The position numbers were made by a program, and so were the translations under genes. A stretch of 64,000 nt of DNA from Lamellibrachia columna (Eukaryota; Annelida; Polychaeta; Sabellida; Siboglinidae): positions 14,445,989 through 14,509,988 of the forward strand of contig OY759267.1 of NCBI GenBank assembly GCA_963662155.1, in the 5' to 3' direction. Positions 48,501 through 59,171 of this stretch are shown here, in pieces. Under the pieces are notes generated by a model, which ran no database searches, had not been told where the DNA came from, and saw nothing but the letters and a program-made list of their open reading frames with translations. How positions within the stretch are numbered: the stretch's first letter is position 1; each line of letters begins with the position of its first letter.

Positions 48501-49590
48501 TAACACATTTGGCATGAATATGACTTTTAAACAAATTTAATCAATTCAGTGTCGCAATATCTGGTCAAACAGTCGTTCAGTTAACCCCTTTTTATTGTGG
48601 TACGCGTACGCGTAGGCAGACTCGTCCTCACGATTTTGAAAAGGGGGTTCGAGAGGACACAATCAGCCGGGGATTTTGTGATTTCTGGGATGATTTTTGA
48701 ACAAATGTTATAGTTAAAAAAATTCTCTCAAAAAGAGGGGTTCATTCGAACCCTCCGAACACCCCCCAGAAGACGGGAATTATAGGAGTAAGCGAACACC
48801 AGTCCGGGGGTACGCTAAACAAATCCTGCAATGGCGGACAACACAATTTCACAAATGTAATATAAACTATTGCTTTGCTGGCTTGAAAACAATACAAATA
48901 AAAAGTGAATTATTTTATTAATTTGCTTGACATAAAAAATCAGTACCTCTGCAGGAAGGGATATCCTCCCCGCGTCCCACCGCAAAGAATTGGCGAAATG
49001 ATTGGGGACTCAGTAAGTTAATATTTTCACCAGGTAGTACGGTTACATAAAAGTGTGAAAACCCTGACTTAACCAATGAAACTCGTTATACATTCCCCCT
49101 AACCGAACTGAGTTGCCCAGGACTCTGTCGGCCGTGCGTCAGACGGAGAGCCTCGGCCTTGAGACGACCTACTCGTGGTCGCTGACTGTGGCTGACACCG
49201 TGTCGTCGGCCGCGGGTGAGGTGTTCCGGCACGCGGCCACCTGGCTGCTGGCAGTCGGTCTTGTCGCCGCCTACGTCGTCCAGGCTCGAGACGGCAAGCG
49301 GCCCTCGCCCAGGTGGACTCGCATCAGCGCCAGTCGCATCGTTGTCTTCGTTCTCGTTGTCTTCGCCGCCATTGTCGACATGCCCGGCTTCTTCGAGCTG
49401 CGTGTCGTCGAGGTGAAGGTTAGTAACGTCGGTTGCCAATGGCTGGCTGTTTGAAAGGCGGGTCCTGATTCGACAATTCGTGCATCACATGGATCAGTGG
49501 AAAGCATAATTTTTCTCTACCCAGTATAGGTTGAGTTGAATACTGTATTCTAACTGAATGATTCTAATACTGAAATTTACAGTATGTAAA

Positions 49591-49665
<75 letters not shown>

Positions 49666-51358
49666 TATTTAAATGAACTACGCATCCAAAAGTACATTAT
49701 CCGATAGGACAACAAATGATTGGAACATACAACTTCATTACTATGTACATTCAAACAATGTTGATATTATTAAGAATTAATGTAACGGAAATCTTGTAAA
49801 ATGTCATGATTATTGCATTGCATTCCATATATTTCCCTTGCCACTGAACAACATTTATGTTTTTGGATGCATGATGAAAGTAGGCGAATATGAAAATATG
49901 TTATTTGCCTACCTGCCTGAATAAGTATCGTACACAATGCATTTGGTCAAGGTCGTGTTTAACAATGAGCATCTTCAGAGGGTTTTGAGGGGAATACATT
50001 AAGAGGCTGGCATGTCGCATGCACCCTACGACGGGTATCATAATGCACCCCACGACGGGTATCATAATGCACCCCACGACGGGTATCATAATGCACCCCA
50101 CGACGGGTATCATAATGCACCCTACGACGGGTATCATAATGCACCCCACGACGGGTATCATAATGCACCCCACGACGGGTATCATAATGCACCCTACGAC
50201 GGGTATCATAATGCACCCCACGACGGGTATCATAATGCACCCCACGACGGGTATCATAATGCACCCTACGACGGGTATCATAATGATGGGCCTGAGTCAT
50301 CATGCTAAAACATTGCTTCGTTCCACGTTCAGGGCCACTGCTTCTCCGAGATGACGCTGTGGACGCACAACTACAGTTCGCTAGGCGGCGCCACCATGCA
50401 GCTGCGGGCATTCGACAGCGTCTACCCGTCGGTGGTGAGCGGCCTCAACGTCGTGATGCCCTTCTTCGTGCTGCTCGTCTTCACGCTCGTCGTCTTCCTG
50501 CTGCACTTCGGCGGCGTCAAAATCGCTGGTCGCAAGGTGGCGCTGCAGGCACCACGTGACGAGGAGGAACGGCAGTTCCAGGTGCACGCGTCCCTCGTCA
50601 TCGCCGCCTTCCTCTTCCTCCTGCTGCGACTCCCGGACGCCGTCCTCCAGGTGGGATACGTGTATGGTTAATTACGCACCCCAAGAATCTGAAAGAAAAC
50701 GGTCCGATTTGGCAAAAGGTTCAGCTCTAAGCGCTCCAGCTGTGTTATTCATGACAACGTTGTCATCATTGTCATCATCGTTTTCATCATGATAGTGGTT
50801 GTTTCGTCGTCATCGTAATCATAGCATCACCATCATCACCTATAGCAGCAACAGCTTCTGCACGAGCAGCTGATTTTAAAGTGGACATGTTGAACAATTC
50901 AACAACCTACGAACCACCAAATAAACACATAAATTAAAAAACAAATAAACAAACAAACAACCAACCAACCAACCAACCAACCAACCAACCAACCAACTAA
51001 CCAACCATCCTTCCTTGCCCGACAGATGGTGGCCGGCAGCTACCCGGCAACGGTGCGGAACGGTGCTGTGTTCAGGAGCATCTCCCTGCTCGTCGGCTGC
51101 CTCTACATCGCCAGCCTCTCCGCTCAGTTCGTCATCTACATCCTCTTCAACGCCGACTTCCGCAAGACGTTCCGTCGCACCTTCTGCTACCTCTGCAACA
51201 CTCACGACGCCTACTACGAGATGCCGCTGTCGTGCCGCAGCTGCTGCTGTTACTGCTGTGGCAGCGACCGACGACAGCCGTCCGCGGACAACAAGAGCGA
51301 CAGCGGCAAGAACAGCAAGGCAGCGGCGGCACCGGCCGAGCAACTGTTGTGGGTGTGA
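45331..51358 (+). CDS. Rhodopsin-class GPCR, FMRFamide-receptor-like, 387 aa
   Basis: A seven-transmembrane receptor of the plasma membrane; the ligand is unknown. Exons 45331-45545, 49121-49418, 50333-50650 and 51026-51358 join in phase. TM1 has GILGNLLIVVV (N36 at position 1.50) and TM2 has LATVDLLAL (D65 at 2.50). The TM4 end MPGFFE resembles the IPRFFE of FMRFamide receptors. TM5 has VVMPFFVLLVF, TM6 has LLLRLPDAV, and TM7 has SLSAQFVIYILFNADFRK. A Cys-rich tail (CYLC, CRSCCCYCC) offers palmitoylation sites. Oddities: the DRY position reads AAY (residues 121-123), exon 2 has no cysteine so the usual TM3 disulfide partner is missing, and NPxxY reads SAQFVIY. All exons are strongly GC3-rich in an AT-rich setting, so selection on codons is likely. 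Start context ACGAACATGG is good. Class-A membership is near certain; the FMRFa-like label is a similarity judgement. Confidence 0.87.
45540..45581 (+). repeat. Exact 21-bp duplication of the GPCR exon 1 donor
   Basis: ATGCAAGTACGTTTAGCAGA plus C occurs twice head to tail. Both copies hold an identical AA|GTACGT donor. Use of the second would read ...KYV and then TAG. Confidence 0.95.
45600..46190 (+). repeat. Dispersed repeat, most complete copy (GPCR intron 1)
   Basis: Its left half matches 27925-28210 and its right half matches 405-700, so the family is at least 590 bp long. No coding capacity, termini undefined. Confidence 0.55.
46191..47029. other. GPCR intron 1, unannotated part
   Basis: Nothing recognised; frames at 46104-46449 lack any domain. 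Confidence 0.4.
47030..48385. repeat. 9/18-bp palindromic minisatellite with higher-order repeats
   Basis: TGTATACAC and TGTACATAC modules repeat for 1.35 kb. A landmark block (CACATTCTGTATANACTGCA ... TACTGTTAAAATNTAC) recurs at about 47207, 47643 and 48105. This gives a higher-order period of about 440-460 bp. TGTATACA is self-complementary, so both strands look alike. Confidence 0.95.
48386..49120. other. GPCR intron 1, 3' part
   Basis: No recognised element. A polypyrimidine stretch before the exon 2 acceptor (CATTCCCCCTAACCG) contains a plausible branch sequence, CTAAC. Confidence 0.4.
49121..49418 (+). CDS. GPCR exon 2 (TM3, TM4)
   Basis: Acceptor GTTGCCCAG, donor GTTAGT. It encodes TLSAVRQTES through ATWLLAVGLVAAYVVQ to MPGFFELRVVEVK. 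An internal GAG|GTGAAG is an alternative donor but is less consistent with frame and family length. Confidence 0.85.
49589..49663. repeat. (TA)n microsatellite, GPCR intron 2
   Basis: About 37 units. The flank at 49680-49740 (AAAAGTACATTNTCCGATAG) matches the flank of the AT repeat at 52167-52273, so both sit in copies of one dispersed element. Confidence 0.9.
50018..50284 (+). repeat. 24-bp minisatellite, 11 copies, GPCR intron 2
   Basis: The unit is CACCCCACGACGGGTATCAT plus AATG, with CCC/CCT variation in a semi-regular pattern. It ends 48 bp before the exon 3 acceptor. Confidence 0.95.
50333..50650 (+). CDS. GPCR exon 3 (ECL2, TM5, ICL3, TM6)
   Basis: Acceptor CCACGTTCAG, donor GTGGGA; 106 codons in phase 0, starting GHCFSEMTLW. 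Cys174 would be the ECL2 cysteine. Confidence 0.88.
50651..51025. other. GPCR intron 3 with (AACC)n
   Basis: AAACAAAC at 50937 grades into about 13 AACC units (50956-51006) right before the acceptor. A ATCATCATC-rich stretch lies at 50755-50845. Confidence 0.8.
51026..51358 (+). CDS. GPCR exon 4 (TM7 and C-terminal tail)
   Basis: Acceptor TTGCCCGACAG. It encodes MVAGSYPATVRNGAVFRS, TM7 and the Cys-rich, Lys/Ser/Ala-rich tail to a TGA at 51358. Confidence 0.87.
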   Translation: MVAGSYPATVRNGAVFRSISLLVGCLYIASLSAQFVIYILFNADFRKTFRRTFCYLCNTHDAYYEMPLSCRSCCCYCCGSDRRQPSADNKSDSGKNSKAAAAPAEQLLWV

Positions 51359-51704
51359 GAGGTCGTGTACCGCGTGGAACTGCGCTTGTGTCTGCGTGTA
51401 GCGAGAGTGGGGCACATCCGCCGAGTTCTCGTAGGTTATGGGAACGTCGGTCGTGTCCATCTTGGCCATGAGTCCTTCAGCCTTTGCGTCGCGGCCACAA
51501 GTAGCACAATTCAACTTTATCTGCCATGAACAATTCCAAATTTGTCCATGGGTATTTTAGTTAAGTTCGAAACCACAGAACGATTGACAAACTATGCCCT
51601 ATCATGAATGAATTTATTGCGTTTAAGTATACACATGTCGCGCATGCGTGGAAGCTACAAAGGGGACATAATGTATGCTGTGTCACCACGTATAAGAATT
51701 TATT

Positions 51705-51899
51705 TTAAAATATAATATAATATAATATAATATAATATAATATAATATAATATAATATAATATAATATAATATAATATAATATAATATAATATAATATAA
51801 TATAATATAATATAATATAATATAATATAATATAATATAATATAATATAATATAATATAATATAATATAATATAATATAATATAATATAATATAATATG
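51705..51899. repeat. (TATAA)n pentanucleotide, about 39 copies
   Basis: Uninterrupted TATAA units. The IILYY frames on the minus strand are periodic artefacts. Confidence 0.97.
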
Positions 51900-52166
51900 G
51901 TATATTTCCAACCACTAGCTATATCATTGTGGTAGTACGCTCAATGGATAGCTGACGGAATGCGTATTAAGCAAGAGTGATTCAAAGTAAATAACGTGTT
52001 TGTGGGCACAATCATGTTTTAATTGTTCAAATTTTGCATCTGAAATGTTAGCTTGCTACATTTGTCTACGGTATTTACTTAAACAAAGATGATAAACTCA
52101 TTGATTCGTTTTATTGACAAGCGTCATTTTGCAGCGTATGAACACCCCGGATCAAGTATGTGTGCA

Positions 52167-52276
<110 letters not shown>

Positions 52277-52797
52277 CTCATATTTTATCCAAAAGTACAT
52301 TCTCCGATAGGACAATAAATTATTGGAACATATTATTTCATTACGATGTAAATTCAAGCAATGTGAATAGTATTAAAAATAAACATAACGGGAATCTTTT
52401 AAAGCATCGAGGACACGTTCAGCTTCACGAACAAAGTATATTCGTAGGGAATTGATGCATAGGACGTTTAATATTTGCGGTGTTTGTGAATAAAAGGTTT
52501 AAGAAGTCGGCAGTAGTTGGAGTTCGTGTCTGTATTACTCCGCAAGTACCAGATTTTATGAAGGCGAAGTACTTTTTCTAATCACACAGATTATTCCTCA
52601 CATACAAACATATATGTCATCTAACGACAACAACAAGTGTCGCATGTATTTTTGAGAAATAAAGTTCACGGAGCTCCCTGGTCTGAGTAAAACAGCCACT
52701 GGCCCTAAACTAAATACTACGTTGATGAACGCGTTGGTTCGCCTGGCGAGAAAATGGAGAATTATGCATGTAGTGCTCTTTTGCTAATATTGCCACG

Positions 52798-53073
52798 TCC
52801 TGTTATGGGGACAGACCACAGTAGATAATTGCATTGGTGGCCATGTTAACGTTTTTTGTGATTATAAGAAAACGTGACCATAAAAAATCAGAATTTTTTT
52901 CACAGCAACTGCCATCATCTCGTTGACATGCTGACCAAGATTTGTCAAAATCACATACCTCCAGCTCTTTTAAAACGCCCCGAAGTGCGATGCCCATCAA
53001 TTGTGAAGAAAAAAAATGGCCATGTATTCATACGCCCACGTGGCCCATAGCAAAAATATCCCATAAATCTACG
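52798..53073 (-). repeat. Dispersed repeat, copy 2 (pair with 37302-37570)
   Basis: Same ordered words as at 37.3 kb, in the same orientation, about 85 percent similar by eye. It extends through the CCCACGTGGCCCATAGCA segment. Confidence 0.8.
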
Positions 53074-53328
53074 CTAGTTATATATGTGACCTTGTTGTAT
53101 GTATCTGACTGGGGCCCTGCATGCAGTGTTTTTGGCATGTCAGTAACATATAAGATGTTTCTGCGACGTCTGGTACAGATTTATCCTTTCTCGCGTGAAC
53201 ATTAATGTATTATTCGTGACTGATGGCGATGCGGTTACATGAACAGTATCCAATGACGGACCATGGGGGGTTTCATTTATTGCATTCAACAATTACTGTC
53301 GACATTTCATTCCACGTTTGTTTGTTGG

Positions 53329-53465
53329 GTTTGTGCCTGGGTTGGTGGTTTGTGCCTGTGTTGGTGGTTTGTGCCTGTGTTGGTGGTTTGTGCCTGTGTT
53401 GGTGGTTTGTGCCTGGGTTGGTGGTTTGTGCCTGTGTTGGTGGTTTGTGCCTGTGTTGGTGGTTC
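53329..53465 (+). repeat. 19-bp minisatellite, about 7 copies
   Basis: GTTTGTGCCTGTGTTGGTG; a T/G change (CTGGG) marks two units. Confidence 0.95.
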
Positions 53466-53792
53466 CGCCCCGAGAAGCTGGCCATCTGTTTTGGCCAAAT
53501 GTTTTGTGACTTTATAAATATCAACATTTTGAGTCATGTAAGCTATAACGTTGTTATGTTTACGGTTTTGACAAATAATCGTGTTTTTCTAGGCATTTTG
53601 AAATTATAGTAACATTTTCACAGAAAACGGAAATATATTACTTTACCCGAATACTGGTTTTGGCTTCAATAAAACCATTACATATCCCGACGACTGTGGA
53701 TAAAGTTACAGATTATCTGGGATGTATCGCCACCGTTTGACGTACCTACACCAGAATCAGAGGTTCCATTGTGAATGATACCCGGTTACATA

Positions 53793-53796
<4 letters not shown>

Positions 53797-53870
<74 letters not shown>
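53797..53870. repeat. (TA)n microsatellite
   Basis: About 36 units followed by CACACAC. Confidence 0.95.
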
Positions 53871-53879
<9 letters not shown>

Positions 53880-54294
53880 GACTTTCATACTAACTAATCA
53901 GTTATACGTGCCATTTTATTAGCGTATGCAAAGCATACGAAGCAATTATAAACTTGACTTATACTGAAGCAGTTCACACAATAAAATAAAACGGAATTAA
54001 TATTTAAGATCGTGTTCGTTCCGAATAATACCTCCACCGGCTTTCGCGAGTCGGCGGCACTGTCGAGGAGTGGAATCTTGCCTTGACCTCGTCTCGTCTC
54101 GCGTTCTGTTCTCGGCGAGTTTACGAAGGCGAGCGAGAGTCGGACAAGCGAGCCTATTGCTAGCAAGAAAAAAAATGTTGGTACCTTTTTAAGACGTTCA
54201 GTGTCGTGTAACTACTAGCAAGACAAACATTTTGGTACCTATTTAAGTCGTGTAACGTGTCTGCGAGGTGGCGCCACCGTCTAGTGCCCTCACA

Positions 54295-54430
54295 ACTGCC
54301 TGAAAGTGTTTGGTTGGGACGTTGGACTCCTAATCGAGAGGAACTGTTTTCAAATACATTTGTTTGCGGTCGATGCAAGAACAATTTCGTTCACACCACG
54401 TTGCCCCAGTTCGCTCTGCTGCATAAGAGA
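54295..54430 (+). mobile_element. SINE (diverged tRNA head)
   Basis: GTTGGGACGTTGGACTCCTA then ATCGAGAGGAACTG resembles the tRNA-like unit of the 15.2-17.6 kb array. GAACAATTTCGTTCACACCA and CGTTGCC match the SINE linker at 42285-42310. Confidence 0.6.
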
Positions 54431-54502
54431 AATACTTTGCTAGTGGATTATCTGCTGGAAGAACTTTCGCGCAGTTATTGATTGGTGTCTATATATATAT
54501 AT

Positions 54503-54796
54503 CCGCCCGCCCGCCCGCCCGCCCGCCCGCCCGCCCGCCCGCCCGCCCGCCCGCCCGCCCGCCCGCCCGCCCGCCCGCCCGCCCGCCCGCCCGCCCGCCC
54601 GCCCGCCCGCCCGCCCGCCCGCCCGCCCGCCCGCCCGCCCGCCCGCCCGCCCGCCCGCCCGCCCGCCCGCCCGCCCGCCCGCCCGCCCGCCCGCCCGCCC
54701 GCCCGCCCGCCCGCCCGCCCGCCCGCCCGCCCGCCCGCCCGCCCGCCCGCCCGCCCGCCCGCCCGCCCGCCCGCCCGCCCGCCCGCCCGCCCGCCC
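54503..54796. repeat. (CCCG)n tetranucleotide, about 73 copies
   Basis: Uninterrupted CCGC units for 294 bp. The minus strand is (GGGC)n, which can fold into G-quadruplexes, and the plus strand can form i-motifs. PPAR-repeat frames result from the repeat. Confidence 0.97.
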
Positions 54797-55189
54797 TTTA
54801 ATCAGTAAAAGGGTTAAATGTATTTAATACATTAACATTTAATGACTTTGTAAGGATATCGCATATGCACGTGTTCGTGCTGGGCTTGTATAACGGCCGT
54901 ACTTTCAACGAATTGCCGGTTCTGATGGGCAGCGGTCCTCCTTTCCACAACATTCGTCGACACGCTTGGCTGGCAAAGAAGAAACATGAAACTGTGTGAC
55001 CGCAGTTAAGATGTTACCTCTAGCATTGTGTTCGTGTTTAATTGCTACACAAATGACTTTCGGAAATAATAAAGATATGAAGGATAAGAAGCAGTGTCGA
55101 CAACCAAGGAGCAGTTACTGTTGCTCAACCATCCTATGACCTCAACCTACTCACGTTTAATAGGTGTATTTGCGTCTGTTCAGTGCATG

Positions 55190-55925
55190 GAGATTTAACA
55201 AGATTTAACAAGATTGCCATCCCAAACAACAAGTTCCGGATGGCAAGTGGACAAGGAAGCCATTGGCTTATCGAGAGTCCAACAATTTTCTCATCTATGT
55301 GTAGCCCGCCATTATCAAATATCTGTCAATTCTATTTTTAATCATATTCACACTACTAGCATTAACACAATCATTTGGCAGTTTGTTCCATTCATTTATC
55401 ACCCTCTGTAAGAAAGAGTACTTTCTCATGTCCAACCTACACTGCTCCTTAACTAATGCTGCTTTGTGTCCTCTGGTTCTATTACTTTCTTTAAGTTTGA
55501 AGAACATATTCCTATCAATATCCTCATAACCGTTTACTATTTTAAACACTTCTATTTTGTCTCCTCTTAGTCTCCGGGTCTCAAGTTTTGTCAAACCACA
55601 TTGTAATAAGCGACCACAAATCCACAAAACCAACTTCCTCTTCCCTACATAGCTTCTCGACTAGCATGTTAATTGCCATCCCCCGGCAATTTCGATATCT
55701 GTGACCCCTCCTACCTATTACTGGTAGACAGTATTACCTGCTCAACCCGCGTCTGCATTAGTGTTCTGACCAAATTCCTGTATTTCCTAACTACGACAGT
55801 TGTACCCTCCCTCTCTACGTTATTTGTCCCTACGTGTACTAAAACAGATCCACGCTTGCCCGAACCAACGATGTTTTCTATCCTCTCAGTTATCGCCTCT
55901 ATTTGACCCCAGGCAAGCAAACTAT
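55190..55925 (-). mobile_element. Internally deleted CR1-like LINE (esterase domain joined to RT tail)
   Basis: From 55920 downward the minus strand encodes an SGNH/GDSL-type esterase segment (VLVHVGTNNVEREGTTVVVR, then after a frameshift GHRYRNCRGMAINMLVEKLC and EEEVGFVDLW). Near 55612 this runs directly into the RT C-terminal tail (QCGLTKLETRRLRGDKIEVF, KYSFLQRVINEWNKLPNDCV, IDRYLIMAGYT). The 3' UTR follows to 55195. Endonuclease and nearly all of RT are absent. In CR1/L2 LINEs the esterase belongs to ORF1 and the RT to ORF2. Confidence 0.8.
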
Positions 55926-55949
55926 TACGTCATCTCCCTTGTTTAAAGG

Positions 55950-56413
55950 GGAACTGAAGCAATTTTGTGTTATGCCGTATATTTAAATATATATTATCTA
56001 ACTATGCATTAATGGTGACAGATACCTGCTAATTTATGAGATAAACTGAAAAACTGATTTTGTTCGAGACAAAAATCGACAAAATACATCACTGCGTATC
56101 GCCATCTTGTTGTCGAAACGAGTGGTTTGAGTCGCGTATATCTAATCAATGTAAATTTTCGATTTTTTGCGATTTATTTCGTAAATAGCCATTCTGGAGC
56201 GAAAAAAAAGATATGGGTCTCTGTTATATATACAAGTGGTTACACACGTCAACAAAATAGCGTTTTTGTTCGTTCCAAATAAAAAAAGTTAAAGAAATTA
56301 CACCAAAACACGCAAAAAAATCGTGGAAAACGCCACACTTCTCGAACACACGAGACGCTAACCAACGAGAATATGCGATAACGGCATACCGGAACTATTT
56401 TTTACTTGTTGAC
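55950..56413 (+). other. Leader of the P2X7-like unit
   Basis: Begins AAAGGGGAACTGAAGCAATT. It is AT-rich, includes a GCCATCTTGTTGTCGAAACG motif, and probably forms the promoter or terminal part of the unit at 56414-56992. Otherwise no gene. Confidence 0.35.
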
Positions 56414-56995
56414 AAGATGGATGCATCGCTTGTGACAGTTTTACCAGATCTGCTACTAGCGATTAGTGGTTTACTGAACTTCCGTAATAGTTGTCTATCT
56501 TTGGAGAAATGGAAACCACAGACGAAGAGTCTAGTTCGACAGGCCACACGGAAACAACTGTTGACAGTCGTGAAATGTCACCGAGTGTGCGAGTCACGCT
56601 CCAGACTCCAGGTCGGCTTCGCCTTTGCCTTTGGCTTTGACTTTGTTGACGTTGGATTCAGGAAAAATTACAACAGCGCTTTGACTGTCAACGATTCCTG
56701 ACTAGGTAATGTGATGTGGTGGACCTGTGGAAATTGCGTCCCGATGTCTGCGCACGTTTACGTTGAGTCATCATGCTGCGCCGAGGAAGCTACCATGGGT
56801 CCATGCCTAGGGCTAAGCTATGGCTATGGCCTATGCAGCACCGTGTGCCCGACCGCGTTGGTGCTTGCATCACCGTACGAAAGCGAAGACGATGATTTTG
56901 TAGTGATATGCACAAACAAAGCGGTGCTAGATGTTGGTCTGCTGTCATTGCATGATTTGCGTGCCGACTCATCGATTCGCCCTATACTATAGCTA
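56414..56995 (+). pseudogene. P2X7 C-terminal (ballast-like) domain protein, broken
   Basis: An acidic Ser/Thr-rich N-terminus (METTDEESSSTGHTETT from 56510) is followed, in other frames, by the diagnostic cysteine pattern WWTCGNCVPMSAH / VESSCCAEE at 56714-56800 and by DDDFVVICTNKAVLDVG near 56885. This order (W-C-GNC-PM, E-x-CC-E, then F-x-x-C-x-N-x-x-VL) is typical of the zinc-binding domain related to the P2X7 receptor tail. That domain is widespread as repeated stand-alone genes in marine invertebrates. Stops at 56634 and 56699 separate the parts, so it is a relic or carries an intron. Confidence 0.5.
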
Positions 56996-58115
56996 GCAGG
57001 TCAGTAATTCAATTGTTATCGAATCATTGCCATTTTAATAATCATATTTGTTCTGCATATTTCTTTTACCTAGCCCGAGGGCGAGGTCCGAACTACAATG
57101 GCAATGCAAGCAGGCTTTTCTCTTTATTTTGTATCTAATCTAATGAAGTGTACCGTGACTGTATTTTAATATTGGGTTTGATTTGTTGTTGAATAACATT
57201 GATGACAATAATAACATGAGGGTTTATTTAATTCATTATGTGTATATATATATATATTCTTAAATGTTACCGTAATCGTGATTGTAATAATGATTGTAAT
57301 CATGACTACATTAGTAATTGTGATTGCAGTAATTACTGTAATCATGATTACGTTAATATTCGTACTTGTAATCACCCCTGTCTGTAGCACACCACAACAC
57401 CTTGTTTGGTGCAATGTAATCATTTAAATAACAATAATTAACTACTGACAGTATGTAATGTTCACAGTTTTGCAGCTATTATGGTAATTATGGAATTAGT
57501 GCTATCAATTAACCATGAAAAATTATATTTCAGGCTCAGGAAACGCAAGACAAGTAATCCCATCCTGCGATGTGGGAAGGATCTGTGATGTCTATTCTGA
57601 ACCAAATTGAATTGATGGAAAGTTTAGCTATGGAGATTGACCTGACACAGGTGAGTGTACTGATAGTCTGATATAGACAAATTGTGAGGCACCCACAGTA
57701 TGCAGCAGGTCGAAAAACAACCTGGAAAACTACAAAAATTCCCACTAAAATATTAATAACGGAATGATGTGAATGCCTTCTTATCCATATCCCATTTCTG
57801 TCAACAAAAATGTTACCTGCAGCATCTTGCATGTCACTACACACAATTTCATTTATATTGAGACCAACATAAAATATATCAACAGTTTATTCACATAGAA
57901 AAACAATTACCAAAGAAATAAGGCTAACTAGAATTACTGAAACCAAGACTAAACATTGACTAAAAACAGTGACTTCTTACCACCGGGAAATACAACCTGG
58001 AACATGGATATCACAGTTACACACATCATTATTATGCCACAACATATCAAATATACTGGTAGTTTAGCTTAGGAAATAATTAATCTTTATAAAGCCAAGG
58101 CATTTTAACTGTTTC
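56996..58115. other. Unannotated AT-rich region
   Basis: TAATCATGATTGTAATNATG-type simple repeats at 57265-57370; otherwise nothing recognised. Confidence 0.4.
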
Positions 58116-58119
58116 ACCA

Positions 58120-58600
58120 TCATCATCTGTACCAATGGCAATAGACTACTTGTTTTGATTGGACAGTAAATGTACACCAATCATGTGTAACAATATTACT
58201 TGTTCTGACTGACAGTAAACGTACACCAATCATGCATACCAATACACTACTTGTTCCTACCAACAGTAAATGTACACCAATGATCTCATTCTGGAATCTG
58301 CACCATTTCACTACTTCTTCTGACAGTAAATGTACACCAATCATGTGTATCCAATATACTACTTGTTCTGACTGAATCTACTACTTGTTCCTACCGACAG
58401 CAAATGTAAACCAAGCGTCTCATTCTCTACCAAATACACTACTTGTACTGACAGTAAATGTACACCAATCATATGTATCAATACACTACTTGTTCTGACT
58501 GATAGTACTTGCACACCAACCATCTGTTCCAATACACTACTGGCACTAAATATACACCAATACACTACTTATTCTGACTGATAGTACATGTACACCTAAC
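58120..58600. repeat. Degenerate minisatellite (about 55-60 bp unit)
   Basis: CACTACTTGTTCTGAC, GACAGTAAATGTACACCAAT and CATGTGTA recur irregularly about eight times with insertions and deletions. Confidence 0.75.
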
Positions 58601-58799
58601 ATATTCAATTCACCTTTCACTCATCCAGGGGTAGAAATCAGCACACTTTCCTGACAGACACCCCAGTATCCGAAAGACCTTGGCTGATAGATCAGACATG
58701 AGTACAACCTGTGTCACAGTTTATGGCTGTTTGGTGTGTGGCAGGTGCAGAAAAGTGACATAAGTTTTTATCACGAATGACAAACTTCTTCTCTTTCTC

Positions 58800-59171
58800 A
58801 TAGGTGTCGGAGCTGCTTGAGTCACCCTCGGTTATGTCGCTGTTATCACATAGTGTGCATCATCTGCACCAATGTCTTTATTCTCACTGAATCTGATGGA
58901 AGCTTCACATAGGAGTAGTCATGATCAACGTTCATTGGTGCAATAATGTCATCTGTGACTACAGCAGCATTCGCGAAGTGTCGCACTTGAAATATCGTTA
59001 CGGGATCGATTTACGTTTCAGCATCAGTTGTATGTGGTGCCACAGCAGTAGTAGCAGTGATGGCACTAAAGGTGACATCCGTAATGTAAAGATTGACGGC
59101 ATCACCCGTAGCGCTGGATGCTTCAAAACTAGTACCTGTACTTGTATGAACCAATGGTGAATCCTTCATCT
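58800..59171 (-). pseudogene. Possible decayed coding segment
   Basis: On the minus strand a frame MKDSPLVHTSTGTSFEASSA, TGDAVNLYITDVTFSAITAT ends at a TAA near 59007. Protein-like sequence resumes in other frames (VVTDDIIAPMNVDHDYSYVK). The composition is protein-like and low in repeats, but no family is recognised. Confidence 0.25.

Noticed and set aside
49113..49454. GPCR exon 2 as an independent 113-aa protein
   Set aside because: Its ATG lies across the intron acceptor and its end reads through the GTTAGT donor; the spliced model gives a complete 7TM receptor.
54478..54808. PPAR-repeat protein
   Set aside because: Translation of (CCCG)n in two frames; not a gene.
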